Below, piece after piece: positions 28,644 through 38,455 of a DNA stretch of 64,000 nucleotides. Position 1 is the first letter of the stretch. Each line of letters opens with the position of its first letter. The notes below the pieces were generated by a model. The model was not told the DNA's origin. It saw only the letters and a program-made list of their open reading frames with translations, and searched no databases. The stretch is taken from positions 3,038,001 through 3,102,000 of the forward strand of contig NC_016112.1 in the NCBI RefSeq assembly GCF_000968535.2. The letters run 5' to 3'. Source of the stretch: Methylotuvimicrobium alcaliphilum 20Z (GTDB lineage: Bacteria > Pseudomonadota > Gammaproteobacteria > Methylococcales > Methylomonadaceae). A program made the position numbers and the translations under genes.

Positions 28644-28674
28644 CGAACGTCTAGCGCAACAAGCTAGACGTTCG
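28644..28674. terminator. Bidirectional terminator hairpin
   Basis: A near-perfect stem CGAACGTCTAGC / GCTAGACGTTCG with a short loop, between two convergent genes. The plus strand continues into AGTTAAATAAAA, and the minus strand into an A/T-rich run. Well placed to stop transcription from both sides. Confidence 0.75.
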
Positions 28675-28688
28675 AGTTAAATAAAAGC

Positions 28689-29693
28689 TTATTTTGCAAC
28701 ACGCCCCGGAGTACCCGGTAAAGTCGGCATGCTTTGTTTAGGAAATTGACCCGTCAGCCCATTCAAGAACGCAACGATATCTTCAATATCCTCGTCCGGT
28801 AAATCTTTGTCCAACTGCAATTTGCCCATCAATTTAACGGCTTTATCCAAAGTATCGACCGAACCGTTATGGAAATAAGGCGCGGTTAACGCTACATTGC
28901 GCAAAGTCGGTACTTTCCACATATGTTCGTCTTCTGGTTTATTGGTAACTTCGGCGCGGCCTTTGTCTCTTTTGAATTTATATTGCGCTTCAAAATAACC
29001 GTTGCTGTTGACAGGAAATTTTTGATAGGTGCCTGCACCGTTGAATGCCGGGCCGCTATGACAAGCGGTACAACCCAATTCGGCCATTTTATTCATGCCG
29101 CGAACTTGTTGCTCGGTGAGGGCCGATTTGTCGCCATTGACATATTTATCATAAGGGCTGTTAGGCGTGATCAATGTTCTTTCATAAGCCGCTATCGCTT
29201 TGGTTACGTTTTCTTGGCTGATCGAATTTTCACCGAACACCTTAGTAAACGTCTCCTGATAACCCTCGATGGCTTTTAAACGGGCAACCACATCGTCCCA
29301 GTTTTTCATGCCCATTTCGATAGGATTGGCCACGGGTCCTGCCGCCTGCTCCTCGAGACTGGCCGCACGGCCGTCCCAAAATTGAACCTTGTTGAAGGCC
29401 GCATTCCAAACGGTCGGCGCGCTTCTGCCGCCGGTCTGGGCGTTTACGCCCATCGAATTCGGGCGATTGTCATCGCCGCCGAGCATGGTGTTGTGACAAG
29501 AAGCACAAGACACAGTACCCGTTGAAGACAAGCGAGGGTCATGATAAAGCATTTGACCTAATGCCACTTTTTCAGCAGTCGTTGGATTATCGGCTGGCTC
29601 CGGCGCCTTCGTAGGTAATGCCTCCCAAGCATAAGCACCCGATACCGAACCGGCTAAAACCAGAGCTGTCACCAGCGAACGAATTTTAAACAT
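28689..29693 (-). CDS. ccpA: Di-haem cytochrome c peroxidase
   Basis: 334 residues with a signal peptide (MFKIRSLVTALVLAGSVSGAYA). Two haem c sites: CASCH (Cys63, Cys66, His67) and CTACH (Cys208, Cys211, His212). The WDGRA motif between them and the GSVDTLDKAV region near the end match bacterial CcpA/MauG-family proteins; PYFHNGS supplies the Met/His region typical of peroxidases. It reduces hydrogen peroxide to water in the periplasm with electrons from a small c-type cytochrome or cupredoxin. Monocistronic by position. Confidence 0.92.
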   Translation of the reverse strand: MFKIRSLVTALVLAGSVSGAYAWEALPTKAPEPADNPTTAEKVALGQMLYHDPRLSSTGTVSCASCHNTMLGGDDNRPNSMGVNAQTGGRSAPTVWNAAFNKVQFWDGRAASLEEQAAGPVANPIEMGMKNWDDVVARLKAIEGYQETFTKVFGENSISQENVTKAIAAYERTLITPNSPYDKYVNGDKSALTEQQVRGMNKMAELGCTACHSGPAFNGAGTYQKFPVNSNGYFEAQYKFKRDKGRAEVTNKPEDEHMWKVPTLRNVALTAPYFHNGSVDTLDKAVKLMGKLQLDKDLPDEDIEDIVAFLNGLTGQFPKQSMPTLPGTPGRVAK

Positions 29694-29740
29694 ACTATCC
29701 TCCTAATTATTATTAAACTTATTAAACGACATAAGTCGAC

Positions 29741-29902
29741 TATACTTCGCGCGGCCACATTTTCGGCTTTCTGACTCGCTCTTTTGTCCGATAGCTGCGT
29801 TACGAAAACAGTTACAAGCTTGCTATGCGCCTGTTTTCGCGCCTTGCTACCGAACAAAATAGCATTGCCATAAAATCCGTAACCATGGCCGCGCGAAGTA
29901 TA
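29741..29902 (+). repeat. MITE family E, copy 2
   Basis: 162 bp with ends TATACTTCGCGCGGCCAC and GGCCGCGCGAAGTATA. Same length class as the copy at 51564. It lies 48 bp upstream of the peroxidase start. Confidence 0.8.
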
Positions 29903-30042
29903 ACCGGAACATCAATTCGCTATGAATGATCGAACCGGCTTTGCACACTGCACACGAATTGTATTCCAAGCAATCAGTTAGGTAAAACCGAAATCGTTAC
30001 ATCGCGCCAACCGCATAACGTAGCGCGCTCAATGCCTTAACC

Positions 30043-30525
30043 TTATTCCGACAAACCGCGATAAGCCGACCGGAAATAAAGCAACGGCGAACCTGATCGG
30101 CACACGACATCCTGTACTTCGCCAATCATAATCCAATGAGTGCCCGCTTTGACTTTTTCGACAACCTTGCATTCCAGACTTGCGAGGCAATCGTTTAAAA
30201 TCGGCATACCGCAAATGCCATTTTCCCACGATACATTCGCAAAACGCTCTTCTTGACTGGCGCCGCCGGCAAATTGATTGGAAACCTCTTCTTGTTCCGC
30301 AGTGAGAATATTGACCGCGAAATGCCGACTTTCTTCAATACCGTCACCGGTATCCGCATTTTCATTGATGCAAACCAAAATTTGCGGCGGCTCCAGCGAA
30401 ACGCTGCAAAAAGAAGTTGCCGTCATGCCTTGCGTGCCGTAGCGTTCGGTATTTGTTGTAATAACCGTCACACCGCTCGCCCAAAGTTGCAGAGCGTTTT
30501 TAAATTCATTTGCTTCAACAGCCAT
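30043..30525 (-). CDS. Flavin reductase family protein (HpaC/RutF-like)
   Basis: 160 residues with the FMN-binding split-barrel fold: FKNALQLWASGVTVITT at the start, MTATSFCSVSLEPPQILVCIN in the middle, and HWIMIGEVQDV near the end. Members supply reduced FMN to a partner oxygenase or act as stand-alone NAD(P)H:flavin oxidoreductases. No oxygenase gene is adjacent, so the partner is unknown. No signal peptide. The neighbouring DNA on both sides is repeats. Confidence 0.85.
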   Translation of the reverse strand: MAVEANEFKNALQLWASGVTVITTNTERYGTQGMTATSFCSVSLEPPQILVCINENADTGDGIEESRHFAVNILTAEQEEVSNQFAGGASQEERFANVSWENGICGMPILNDCLASLECKVVEKVKAGTHWIMIGEVQDVVCRSGSPLLYFRSAYRGLSE

Positions 30526-30703
30526 TTTTTTCTTTGTATCCTTTTTAAGTGATTGGACAGATGCCGATTGAACATAAGGCCGATCATTATAGGGTAAATT
30601 GTTTTGATGTTGAAAAACTAAGTCGGATTTCGAGACAACATGCCAACGAAACGAGGCAAATATAAACGCAAAAAATGGCTAAGGATTTCGTGAAAAATAA
30701 CTT

Positions 30704-30895
30704 CCTAGGGAACGAGCATGAAATAACTTAGACAACTGTCGGAAGGGGGTTTGGTGGCTCGATTGACAGGTGTCGGCGGCAGGGATAGCCGCCGTCAAGC
30801 CTACATGGACGTATTCACGGCGCCCTGTCAAGCGAGTCACCAAACCGCCACAAAGCCTACTACTTGTATAAGTTATTTTGTGCATATCCCTAGGT
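30704..30895 (+). repeat. MITE family D, copy 2
   Basis: About 192 bp, from CTAGGGAACGAGCATGAAAT to TTATTTTGTGCATATCCCTA. Very close to copy 3 at 44094. Internal arms ATTGACAGGTGTCGGCGGC and GCCGTGAATACG-type sequence repeat with slight differences. Confidence 0.8.
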
Positions 30896-30937
30896 AACTA
30901 TTCAATCCCCCGGCAATTATCGTTCCCACGCTCTGCG

Positions 30938-31165
30938 CTCATCGTTATACATAAGTCAAAAATTACCCTTTTGCAATCTTAGCCAATGAGACCTCAATAC
31001 CATTTACTGTCACTTAACACTCGCGGATCGCCAAGCGCTTGGCGATCCGCGTAGGGTACGCTGTGCGTACCATGGTAACGCCGCAATGTTCATGTGCCAA
31101 CCGAGCCTGCCAGGGCACGGCTTTGGTACGCGCAGCGTACCCTACAATTTATGTATAACGATGAG
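30938..31165 (+). repeat. MITE family A, copy 3
   Basis: 228 bp with perfect 17-bp ends CTCATCGTTATACATAA. It is flanked by near-identical direct repeats CGCTCTGCG and CGCTCTGCC. It landed in a family H palindrome and carries an extra perfect inverted pair, CGGATCGCCAAGCGCTTGGC, in its centre. Confidence 0.85.
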
Positions 31166-31241
31166 CGCTCTGCCCTCTGTGTCAATATACCTGAGACACC
31201 GCCCCATGCATTAATTAGGGAACATTTTCGGAGAAAATCTC

Positions 31242-31736
31242 ATGACTGACACAACCGTACAAGCTATTCCTCATGCCGCGGCGAACGCGGAGGACACGCA
31301 AGACGCCCGTAGGGCGGCTGAAGTGTCCTCCGCGTTCGCCGCGGAACCTTCCCGCATCACCAGCGAAGTGCTTGAAAAGGCCGCCCGCCGGACGTTTACC
31401 GCCGAATACAAAGAGCGCATCTTGACCCAGGCTGATGCGTGTAGCGAACCGGGCTGCATCGGCAAGTTGCTGCGCACAGAGGGATTATATTCCTCACATC
31501 TCAGCAAATGGCGCAGCGAACGTGAGCAGGCCATCCGCGCCGGTCTATCCAAGCCGCGTGGCCGCAAACCTTCGGACAAGAATCCGTTAGCCGCTGAAAA
31601 TGCTCGTCTGCAAGCCGAAATTCAGCGTTTGCAGGCATGCCTAACACAGGCGGAGGCTATCATCGATGTCCAAAAAAAACTTTCGCAACTGCTGGGCTTG
31701 TGCGAGATTCCAGCCCACACCGGGAGAGCATCATGA
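31242..31736 (+). CDS. Transposase OrfA, helix-turn-helix subunit
   Basis: 164 residues. After a variable N-terminus of about 45 residues comes a homeodomain-like helix-turn-helix (RRTFTAEYKERILTQADACSEPGCIGKLLRTEGLYSSHLSKWR), then basic residues and a leucine-zipper-like coiled coil (LAAENARLQAEIQRL). It recognises the IS ends. Its stop codon overlaps the OrfB start as ATGA. The N-terminal segment includes a perfect DNA inverted repeat (GAACGCGGAGGACAC / GTGTCCTCCGCGTTC, 31274 to 31340), unusual for this subunit. Confidence 0.88.
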   Translation: MTDTTVQAIPHAAANAEDTQDARRAAEVSSAFAAEPSRITSEVLEKAARRTFTAEYKERILTQADACSEPGCIGKLLRTEGLYSSHLSKWRSEREQAIRAGLSKPRGRKPSDKNPLAAENARLQAEIQRLQACLTQAEAIIDVQKKLSQLLGLCEIPAHTGRAS

Positions 31737-32746
31737 AGGCCACGCTTGAACTCAGCCGTGAGGTTGGCGTTAAGGCCGCCTGCGAGGCGCTCAACTTCAA
31801 CCGTGCCTCGTTTTATCGCGCACAACAAGATCGCTCTTCGTGGCCGGTCGAACGTCCGCGCCCGCCGCTGGCACTGAGTACGGACGAAGAGCTACACGTC
31901 CTGGCGCATCTGCACAGCGAGCGTTTCATGGATTGCTCGCCTTATCAGGTCTATGCGGCGCTGCTCGACGAGGGCGTTTACCTGTGCTCCATCAGCACCC
32001 TCTATCGCATCCTGGTGCGCCACCAGGAAGTGCGCGAGCGCCGCAACCAGCTTCGTCGTCCCAACTACACCAAGCCCGAGTTACTCGCCACTGCGCCCAA
32101 CCAAGTATGGTCATGGGATATCACCAAACTCAAAGGCCCGGCCAAATGGACGTATTTCTACCTCTACGTCATTATCGACATTTTCAGCCGCTGCGTGGTC
32201 GGCTGGATGGTAGCGCACCGCGAATCCACCGAGCTGGCTAAGCGACTGATTGGCGAAAGCTGTACTCGGCAAACTATCCGTGAAGGCCAATTGACTATTC
32301 ACGCCGACCGCGGCAGCAGTATGACCTCCAAAGGCGTCGAGCAACTGCTGGCTGACCTGGGCGTGACCAAAACCCATTCACGGCCCCATGTCTCCAACGA
32401 CAACCCGTATTCCGAGGCGCAGTTCAAGACCTTGAAATACCGACCGGGCTTTCCGGCTCAATTCGGCGCTATCGAAGATGCCAGAAGCTTTTGCGGAACG
32501 TTCTTCGACTGGTACAACCATGACCACTATCACTCCGGCATTGCACTGTTAACCCCGGCCAGCGTTCACAGCGGCCAAGCCGTCGAGATAGTTACGCAGC
32601 GCACGCAAGTCCTGCATGCCGCATTCGAGCGCAATCCGGAACGCTTCAAAAACCGCCAACCCCATGCCCAAGCCGTACCTGAAGCCGCTTGGATTAACCC
32701 GCCCCCTTCACGGACGGCAAATGAGGCTCTCGACCAGGAAAACTAA
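31733..32746 (+). CDS. Transposase OrfB, DDE integrase
   Basis: 337 residues from ATG at 31733, coupled to orfA by a 4-bp overlap; the frame also runs 96 bp further back into orfA, so a frameshift fusion is possible. A rve-type DDE core is present: first Asp in WSWDITKLKG, second in IHADRGSSM, Glu in NDNPYSEAQFKTLKY. The protein is uninterrupted, so the element may be active. Confidence 0.92.
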   Translation: MKATLELSREVGVKAACEALNFNRASFYRAQQDRSSWPVERPRPPLALSTDEELHVLAHLHSERFMDCSPYQVYAALLDEGVYLCSISTLYRILVRHQEVRERRNQLRRPNYTKPELLATAPNQVWSWDITKLKGPAKWTYFYLYVIIDIFSRCVVGWMVAHRESTELAKRLIGESCTRQTIREGQLTIHADRGSSMTSKGVEQLLADLGVTKTHSRPHVSNDNPYSEAQFKTLKYRPGFPAQFGAIEDARSFCGTFFDWYNHDHYHSGIALLTPASVHSGQAVEIVTQRTQVLHAAFERNPERFKNRQPHAQAVPEAAWINPPPSRTANEALDQEN

Positions 32747-32797
32747 ACTCACAATCTACACTAATTTTTTATTATGGGTGTCTCAAAATCATTGACA

Positions 32798-33030
32798 TAT
32801 ACCGCTGCGTGGGAATGCCTGAGTACCGCGCCAGCGGTACGAGACACTATTGCGTCTCGGTCTTCATTCCCGCACTGGAGCGTGAAAACAATAGGGGTGT
32901 AAATAATTACCTTCCTGGAGCTATGTGTTTTGTAGCGGGTTCGGTAACTCGCTTGACAGGACGCTATGAACCTCGGTGCCGAATTTTGATCTACAATGGG
33001 TATCGATCAAAAGGGAGTAGATTGAAAGCT
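32798..33030. repeat. Family H remainder and MITE D/C fragments
   Basis: 32798-32890 is the second half of the family H repeat broken by MITE A3 and the IS (GCGGTACGAGACACTATTGC region). 32930-33000 contains a MITE D core fragment (GGTAACTCGCTTGACAGGAC) joined to a family C end (GCCGAATTTTGATCTAC). No gene is visible. Confidence 0.5.
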
Positions 33031-33037
33031 TCCAAAC

Positions 33038-33340
33038 CTAGCTTTCGTAGCGTTGCCTCAACATTTCGACTTCTTCGAGCAACTCCAGCACCAATGCCGC
33101 ACCGGGGAGATTTATGCGAAGATCGCGCTGAAGCCGTTGAACGGCTTGAAGCCTTTTCAGCGCGTCCGCCCCGAAACGCCAGTCGCCGATTTCAGAACCT
33201 TCCGGCTCCAAAACGCCCTCCTCGACCAGTTCGATAACCCACTCGGCGCTGGTTTGTCCGAGCCGGCACAATTCAAGCAACGTAAAACGGGTATTATCAT
33301 CCAGAACGGTTACGCTGCTTATGATGACTTCATTGCTCAT
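33038..33340 (-). CDS. cbpM: Chaperone modulator CbpM
   Basis: 100 residues of the MerR-like CbpM family (FTLLELCRLGQTSAEWVIELVEEGVLEPEG, then LKRLQAVQRLQRDLRINLPGAALVLELLEEVE). It binds the J-domain of CbpA and blocks its DnaK stimulation. It starts one base after the cbpA stop, the standard cbpA-cbpM order. Confidence 0.9.
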   Translation of the reverse strand: MSNEVIISSVTVLDDNTRFTLLELCRLGQTSAEWVIELVEEGVLEPEGSEIGDWRFGADALKRLQAVQRLQRDLRINLPGAALVLELLEEVEMLRQRYES

Positions 33341-33341
33341 A

Positions 33342-34295
33342 CTAGACTCCCATCCCGACTCTCGGATTCAGCGGCATCGCTTTTGCCATTTGTTCGTATA
33401 TCGCTTTATCGGCATCAGACTTGGCTGGAGGCACGACAACTTTCAAAACGGCAAACTGATCGCCGGGCGGATTGCCGGGTAAGCCTCGCCCTTTCAGCCG
33501 CAGCTTATGGCCGGTTTGCGAACCGGGCGGTATTTTTAATTCGACCGCGCCGCCCAGCGTCGGCACGGCAACCGTTGCGCCCAAGGCAACCTCCCAAGGC
33601 GTTACCGGCAGTTCCAAATAGATATCGAGCCCTTCGGCATGAAAAAGACGATGCTTTCTGAACGCAATTTCGAGATACAAATCGCCTTGCCGACCATTTC
33701 CGATGCCGGGCCCGCCTTGACCGGTCAATCGGATTTGTTGCCCGGTCTTCACGCCTTTGGGAATTTTGACGTTCAATGTGCGCGTTTTATTGATCATGCG
33801 CCCGGCTTCATCGAGCTCAGGGATTTGTAGACTAATTAAGCGAGAAGCGCCATGATAGGCATCTTCGAGATCGATCAGGATTTTAGCGCGATGGTCTTGT
33901 CCTTGTGCCGAAAACGACCGGCTATAGGCTTGCCTGCCTGCACCGAACGGCCCGCCTCGCCCGAACAGCGATTCGAAAAAGTCGCTGAAACCCGACGTGT
34001 CGCCGCCGGTAAAGCCGCCGCCGGAAAATTCGAAACCGACATCCCAATCGGGCGGCGGCGTAAAAGGCTGACCTTCGCGCCATTGACTGCCGATGCGGTC
34101 GTAGGCCGCTCTTTTTTGAGGATCTTTCAGGACTTCATAAGCCTCGCCGACTTCCTTGAATTTTTGTTCGGCATCGGGCTCCTTGCTGACATCGGGATGA
34201 TATTTTCGCGCCAGTTTACGATAGGCGCGCTTAATCTCGTCTTGAGTCGCGGTTTTTTCGACGCCCATTATTTTGTAATAGTCTTTGTATTCCAT
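33342..34295 (-). CDS. cbpA: DnaJ-class co-chaperone CbpA
   Basis: 317 residues. J-domain at 1-70 with HPD at 33-35 (KYHPDVSKE), a Gly/Phe-rich linker about 85-125 ([11 protein letters not shown]), then two C-terminal beta-barrel substrate-binding domains ([47 protein letters not shown]). No zinc-finger cysteines, so type II. It stimulates DnaK and may bind curved DNA. It heads a two-gene operon with cbpM. Confidence 0.94.
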   Translation of the reverse strand: MEYKDYYKIMGVEKTATQDEIKRAYRKLARKYHPDVSKEPDAEQKFKEVGEAYEVLKDPQKRAAYDRIGSQWREGQPFTPPPDWDVGFEFSGGGFTGGDTSGFSDFFESLFGRGGPFGAGRQAYSRSFSAQGQDHRAKILIDLEDAYHGASRLISLQIPELDEAGRMINKTRTLNVKIPKGVKTGQQIRLTGQGGPGIGNGRQGDLYLEIAFRKHRLFHAEGLDIYLELPVTPWEVALGATVAVPTLGGAVELKIPPGSQTGHKLRLKGRGLPGNPPGDQFAVLKVVVPPAKSDADKAIYEQMAKAMPLNPRVGMGV

Positions 34296-34319
34296 CGATA
34301 AACCTTTCCTTATCTGTTT

Positions 34320-34498
34320 CTATGCTTCAGGTTTCATGGCTCCGGCGTATGGAGATGGGACGAGTACTTGTGTAGGATGGGTAGAGGCGGAAGCCGAAAC
34401 CCATCCTACGTCTACAATTTATGTATGATAATGAGTTGAGTGCCGCTCCCGCGGCACGGGACGCAGAGCGTCCCGGACTGTATTCCCACGCCGGAGCG
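34320..34498. repeat. Short palindromes and a partial family H repeat
   Basis: Contains GTAGGATGGGT / ACCCATCCTAC, then ACAATTTATGTATGATAATG (a MITE A-like end), then GCGGCACGGGACGCAGAGCG of family H, which is broken at 34498 by MITE B. No gene. Confidence 0.5.
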
Positions 34499-34769
34499 CT
34501 CGCCGTTATACATAAGTCGTAGATACCGTCTTGCCATCTTGGCGAATGTGACCTCGATACCCTTTATTGTTACTTAACGTACCCGACTTCGAAATCGCGA
34601 CGAAGGCGTCGCTCCCACAAGGGGGCCGGATGCTCTGTGGGAGCGATCCCCAGATCGCGATTTCGAAGCCACTGATGTTCAATATCCGCAGATTTATCAA
34701 ACAACACCGTTCCCATAGGTATACGATGAACTCTGTTTAGCAAGTTTACCGATATTTGTGTATAACGAG
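34499..34769 (+). repeat. MITE family B, copy 3 (intron-free)
   Basis: About 271 bp, from CTCGCCGTTATACATAAGTC to GATATTTGTGTATAACGAG. It is flanked by CGCCGGAGCG on both sides, within a family H palindrome. It contains GCTCTGTGGGAGCGATC, the exact empty site for the group II intron in copy 1. Confidence 0.78.
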
Positions 34770-34804
34770 AGCGCCGGAGCGTGGGAACGATAATCGATAG
34801 CGCC

Positions 34805-35053
34805 TCAACGACTGCCTTGCATCAAGCCCCGAATTTTTGCGACCAACTCCGCTTGCATGCCTGGCGCGGGTTCGCAATCGCCCATCAATAACGGCAAAAG
34901 CAACGAATCTTCCAAGTTCAGCAAGGCTAGAAACGTTTTTTTTTCGTCGTCCCCGGCGGCCAGATAACCATACTCGAGATAATTGATCAGCATGATATCC
35001 AGCTCCAGCGTGCCGCGTCGGCATCTCCAGCGAAGTTTGGCCAATTCGCTCAT
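34805..35053 (-). CDS. sdhE: FAD assembly factor SdhE
   Basis: 82 residues, all-helical, with the family RGxxE motif in WRCRRGTLELD. It promotes covalent attachment of FAD to SdhA (SDHAF2/Sdh5 homologue). Its start overlaps the stop of sdhB by one base, so it closes the sdhCDAB-E operon. Length matches E. coli SdhE (88). Confidence 0.93.
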   Translation of the reverse strand: MSELAKLRWRCRRGTLELDIMLINYLEYGYLAAGDDEKKTFLALLNLEDSLLLPLLMGDCEPAPGMQAELVAKIRGLMQGSR

Positions 35054-35838
35054 TACCCCAGTTTTCGTTGCACCAGCAGTTTTTTAGTTTCCGCTATCGC
35101 CTTGGCCGGATTCAAGCCTTTCGGACAAGTATCGGTACAGTTCATGATCGTATGGCAACGATACAGCTTGAATGGGTCTTCCAATTCGTCGAGGCGTTCG
35201 CCGGTTCCTTCATCGCGGCTGTCGACTAGCCATCGATAAGCCTGCAACAAAATGGCCGGACCCAAATAGCGCTCGCTGTTCCACCAATAACTCGGACAAC
35301 TGGTCGAACAGCAAGCACACAGCACACATTCGTATAGCCCGTCCAGTTTTGCCCTATCCTCCCGGCTTTGGAGTCTTTCGGAATCGGCCGGCGGCGGTGT
35401 TTGCGTTGCCATCCACGGTTTGATCGAGGCGTATTGCGCATAGAAATGCGTCATATCGGGAACCAAGTCTTTGACGACCGCCATATGCGGTAACGGAAAA
35501 ATCTTGATCGTGCCCTTGTATTCGTCGATCGCCTTGGTACATACCAAGGTATTTTTACCGTTGACATTCATCGCACAAGACCCGCAAACCCCTTCGCGGC
35601 ACGAGCGCCGGAACGTCAAGGTGCTGTCGATCTCGTTTTTAATCTTGATAATGGCATCGAGCACCATCGGGCCGCAACTGCCGACATCGACGTCATAAGC
35701 ATCGATGCGCGGATTTTCACCCGAATCGGGGTCCCAGCGGTACACTTCGAATCGCCGGACATTCGTTGCGCCGTCGGGAGCCTTGAAAAATTTGCCCCGG
35801 GTCAACTTGGAATTTTTCGGCAGTGTAAACTCAACCAT
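35053..35838 (-). CDS. sdhB: Succinate dehydrogenase iron-sulfur subunit
   Basis: 261 residues. [2Fe-2S] ligands Cys80, Cys85, Cys88 and Cys100 (CREGVCGSC ... C); the second cluster region [17 protein letters not shown] (Cys171, 174, 177, 181); the third [17 protein letters not shown]. It carries electrons from the flavin of SdhA to quinone. It begins in the last base of the sdhA stop. Confidence 0.97.
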   Translation of the reverse strand: MVEFTLPKNSKLTRGKFFKAPDGATNVRRFEVYRWDPDSGENPRIDAYDVDVGSCGPMVLDAIIKIKNEIDSTLTFRRSCREGVCGSCAMNVNGKNTLVCTKAIDEYKGTIKIFPLPHMAVVKDLVPDMTHFYAQYASIKPWMATQTPPPADSERLQSREDRAKLDGLYECVLCACCSTSCPSYWWNSERYLGPAILLQAYRWLVDSRDEGTGERLDELEDPFKLYRCHTIMNCTDTCPKGLNPAKAIAETKKLLVQRKLG

Positions 35839-37622
35839 CAGTAAACCCTCTCTTTCGGCGGAATGGCTTCGACTTCATCGGTCAAGGTATATAAATGCAC
35901 CGGCCGATAGTCGATTTTGACTTCATTATCGTTTAACCAAAGCAAACTATGTTTCAGCCAATTCGCATCGTCGCGCTGACTGAAATCCTCTCGGGCATGT
36001 CCTCCCCGGCTTTCGGTTCGATTCCCGGCCGCTGCCATCGTCACGACAGCCTGACTCATCAAATTATCCAATTCCAAGGTTTCGACCAGATCGGTATTCC
36101 AAATCATCGACTTGTCGGCCACGTTGACATCGGCAAAGGTTTCCCTAATGGCTTTCAGTTGCGTCAAACCTTCCGCCAATGTCGAACCGGTTCTAAATAC
36201 GGCCGCCTTGCTTTGCATGACGCGCTGCATGTCGAGACGGATCTCGGATGTCGTACGGCTGCCGTTGGCATTGCGCAATTTGTCGAACCGCTCCAAGGCC
36301 TTGTCGCATGCATCATTCGCGAGCGGTTTATGAGCCGTGCCGGGCTTGATCAATTCAGCGCAGCGAATCGCCGCCGAACGCCCGAAGACGACTAAATCGA
36401 GCAGCGAATTGGAACCCAAACGATTGGCACCATGCACCGACACGCAAGCCGCTTCGCCGATCGCCATCAAACCCGGTATCACTTTGTCGGGATCGCCGTC
36501 TTTCAACGTGACGACTTCGGCTTTGTAATTGGTCGGAATACCGCCCATGTTGTAATGCACGGTCGGCAAGACCGGAATCGGTTCCTTGGTGACATCGACG
36601 CCGGCAAATATTCGTGACGTCTCGGCGATTCCCGGCAGACGTTCGTGAATGATCGCCGGATCCAAATGTTCGATGTGTAAATACACATGGTCCTTGAGCG
36701 GACCGACACCGCGGCCTTCGTTGATCTCGACCGTCATCGCGCGGCTCACGACGTCGCGGGATGCCAGATCTTTCGCCGACGGCGCGTACCTTTCCATGAA
36801 GCGTTCGCCTTCGGAGTTGGTCAGATAACCGCCCTCCCCGCGCACGCCTTCGGTAATCAGACAACCCGAACCGTAAATACCGGTCGGATGAAACTGAACA
36901 AACTCCATATCCTGCAATGCCAAACCGGCCCGCAGCACCATCGCGTTGCCGTCGCCGGTAACGGTATGCGCCGACGTGCAGGAAAAATAACTGCGCCCGT
37001 AACCGCCGGTTGCCAACACCGTCATGTGTCCCTTGAAAAGATGCAACGAACCGTCATCCAAACACCAAGCCAATACGCCGCGGCACTCCTCGCCTTCCAT
37101 AATCAAATCGAGCGCTATATATTCGACGAAAAATTCGGCATTATGCTTCAAAGACTGCTGATACAAGGTATGCAAAATCGCATGACCGGTCAGATCGGCC
37201 GCCGCGCATGTGCGTTGCGCTTGCCCTTTTCCGAAATGCGTGGTCATGCCGCCGAACGCGCGTTGATAAATCTTGCCTTCCGGCGTTCTGGAAAACGGCA
37301 CGCCGTAATGCTCCAACTCGATCACGGCCGGAATCGCTTCACGGCACATATATTCGATCGCATCCTGATCGCCCAGCCAATCCGAACCTTTGACCGTGTC
37401 ATACATGTGAAAACGCCAATCGTCCTCGCCCATGTTGCCGAGCGCGGCGCTGATGCCGCCTTGAGCGGCCACGGTATGACTACGGGTTGGAAAGACTTTC
37501 GAAATACAAGCAGTCTTCAAGCCTTTTTCAACCATCCCGAAAGTCGCACGCAGTCCCGCCCCTCCTGCGCCGACCACCACCACGTCGTAACTGTGTTCGA
37601 TAATCTTATAACTTCCCGTCAT
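35838..37622 (-). CDS. sdhA: Succinate dehydrogenase flavoprotein subunit
   Basis: 594 residues from ATG at 37622 ([13 protein letters not shown]), two bases after the sdhD stop; a longer in-frame start would lie inside sdhD. FAD Rossmann motif [12 protein letters not shown], the flavinylation His in [11 protein letters not shown], and active-site regions ([19 protein letters not shown]) are present. It oxidises succinate to fumarate in the TCA cycle as part of Complex II. Confidence 0.97.
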   Translation of the reverse strand: MTGSYKIIEHSYDVVVVGAGGAGLRATFGMVEKGLKTACISKVFPTRSHTVAAQGGISAALGNMGEDDWRFHMYDTVKGSDWLGDQDAIEYMCREAIPAVIELEHYGVPFSRTPEGKIYQRAFGGMTTHFGKGQAQRTCAAADLTGHAILHTLYQQSLKHNAEFFVEYIALDLIMEGEECRGVLAWCLDDGSLHLFKGHMTVLATGGYGRSYFSCTSAHTVTGDGNAMVLRAGLALQDMEFVQFHPTGIYGSGCLITEGVRGEGGYLTNSEGERFMERYAPSAKDLASRDVVSRAMTVEINEGRGVGPLKDHVYLHIEHLDPAIIHERLPGIAETSRIFAGVDVTKEPIPVLPTVHYNMGGIPTNYKAEVVTLKDGDPDKVIPGLMAIGEAACVSVHGANRLGSNSLLDLVVFGRSAAIRCAELIKPGTAHKPLANDACDKALERFDKLRNANGSRTTSEIRLDMQRVMQSKAAVFRTGSTLAEGLTQLKAIRETFADVNVADKSMIWNTDLVETLELDNLMSQAVVTMAAAGNRTESRGGHAREDFSQRDDANWLKHSLLWLNDNEVKIDYRPVHLYTLTDEVEAIPPKERVY

Positions 37623-37624
37623 GT

Positions 37625-38005
37625 TTAGCCTGCTAGAGATATTTGTAAAACAGCGAACAATGCCGCGACAGCGATTGCCGTAAACAGTAAATGGCACGTC
37701 CAGACCGCAATGATTTTAGCGCCTTCGGCGGAAACATAATCCTCGATGACCACTTGCACGCCCAATGCCGCATGGAAGCATACCGCTAAAATCCATAGCG
37801 CGATAACAACCGCATTAAGCGGCGCCGACAACCAGGCAATCGTTTCCTGATAGGTCGCTGTGGTAGCCAGCTTAAGCAACATGATCAACCAATACGACAA
37901 AGGGATTAAAGCCGCGGCGGTAACGCGCTGCATCCACCAATGTTCGGTTCCGGATTTTGCCGAACCCAAACCGCGCGCTTTCGAAATCGGAGATCGATAG
38001 TCCAT
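37625..38005 (-). CDS. sdhD: Succinate dehydrogenase membrane anchor subunit SdhD
   Basis: 126 residues, three hydrophobic helices. The His in [15 protein letters not shown] (second helix) is in the place of the haem b ligand; the following D-Y is the usual quinone-site region. It is preceded by sdhC with a 9-bp gap and followed by sdhA with a 2-bp gap. Confidence 0.93.
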   Translation of the reverse strand: MDYRSPISKARGLGSAKSGTEHWWMQRVTAAALIPLSYWLIMLLKLATTATYQETIAWLSAPLNAVVIALWILAVCFHAALGVQVVIEDYVSAEGAKIIAVWTCHLLFTAIAVAALFAVLQISLAG

Positions 38006-38014
38006 GTTTGACTC

Positions 38015-38395
38015 CTAGAGAATAAAAAATGCAAAGGTGGCTGCTGTCAAAACCAGCGAAACGAAAAGCTCGATTAGCGCATACCGGTTCAAGGTGTCGT
38101 TCTCGAAACTGCAACCGGCATCCCAAATCAGATGACGAACACCGTGACATAAATGAAAAAACAGCGCATACATAAAGCCCCAAAGTACGATTTGCAGCAA
38201 AATCGAATCGGTCATCGCCTGCATTGCCGCGAAGGCTTCGGCGCCGCCGGCAATCGCATAAAGCATGCATAAAAATAGGATCAAGCCTAAAGAGAGCATG
38301 ACGCCGGTCATGCGATGGGTAATGGAAATGAGGCCCGTCAAGGGCAATCGGTAGACTTGTAGATGAGGGGATAAAGGTCTGTTAGTACTGTTCAT
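38015..38395 (-). CDS. sdhC: Succinate dehydrogenase cytochrome b556 subunit SdhC
   Basis: 126 residues, three membrane helices. The family signature RPLSPHLQVYRLPLTGLISITHRMTG is at the start, and the haem His lies in LFFHLCHGVRHLIWD. It forms, with SdhD, the quinone-reducing membrane anchor of Complex II. First structural gene of the operon. Confidence 0.95.
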   Translation of the reverse strand: MNSTNRPLSPHLQVYRLPLTGLISITHRMTGVMLSLGLILFLCMLYAIAGGAEAFAAMQAMTDSILLQIVLWGFMYALFFHLCHGVRHLIWDAGCSFENDTLNRYALIELFVSLVLTAATFAFFIL

Positions 38396-38455
38396 AACCG
38401 CCGCCTGCTGTTATTGAAAGCCACATACTACCCTTAGCATAGGGAATTTTCCAGG

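Larger units (their letters stand above)
31180..32797 (+). mobile_element. Complete IS3-family-like insertion sequence
   Basis: 1618 bp. Terminal inverted repeats: left TGTCAATATACCTGAGACAC, right (reverse complement) TGTCAATGATTTTGAGACAC. It carries two overlapping frames, a helix-turn-helix OrfA and a DDE OrfB. It interrupts a family H palindrome, which resumes right after the element at CCGCTGCGTGGGAATGC. No clean target duplication is visible. Confidence 0.88.

Noticed and set aside
36687-37628. 313-codon plus-strand frame
   Set aside because: Antisense shadow of sdhA, which has full family conservation on the minus strand.
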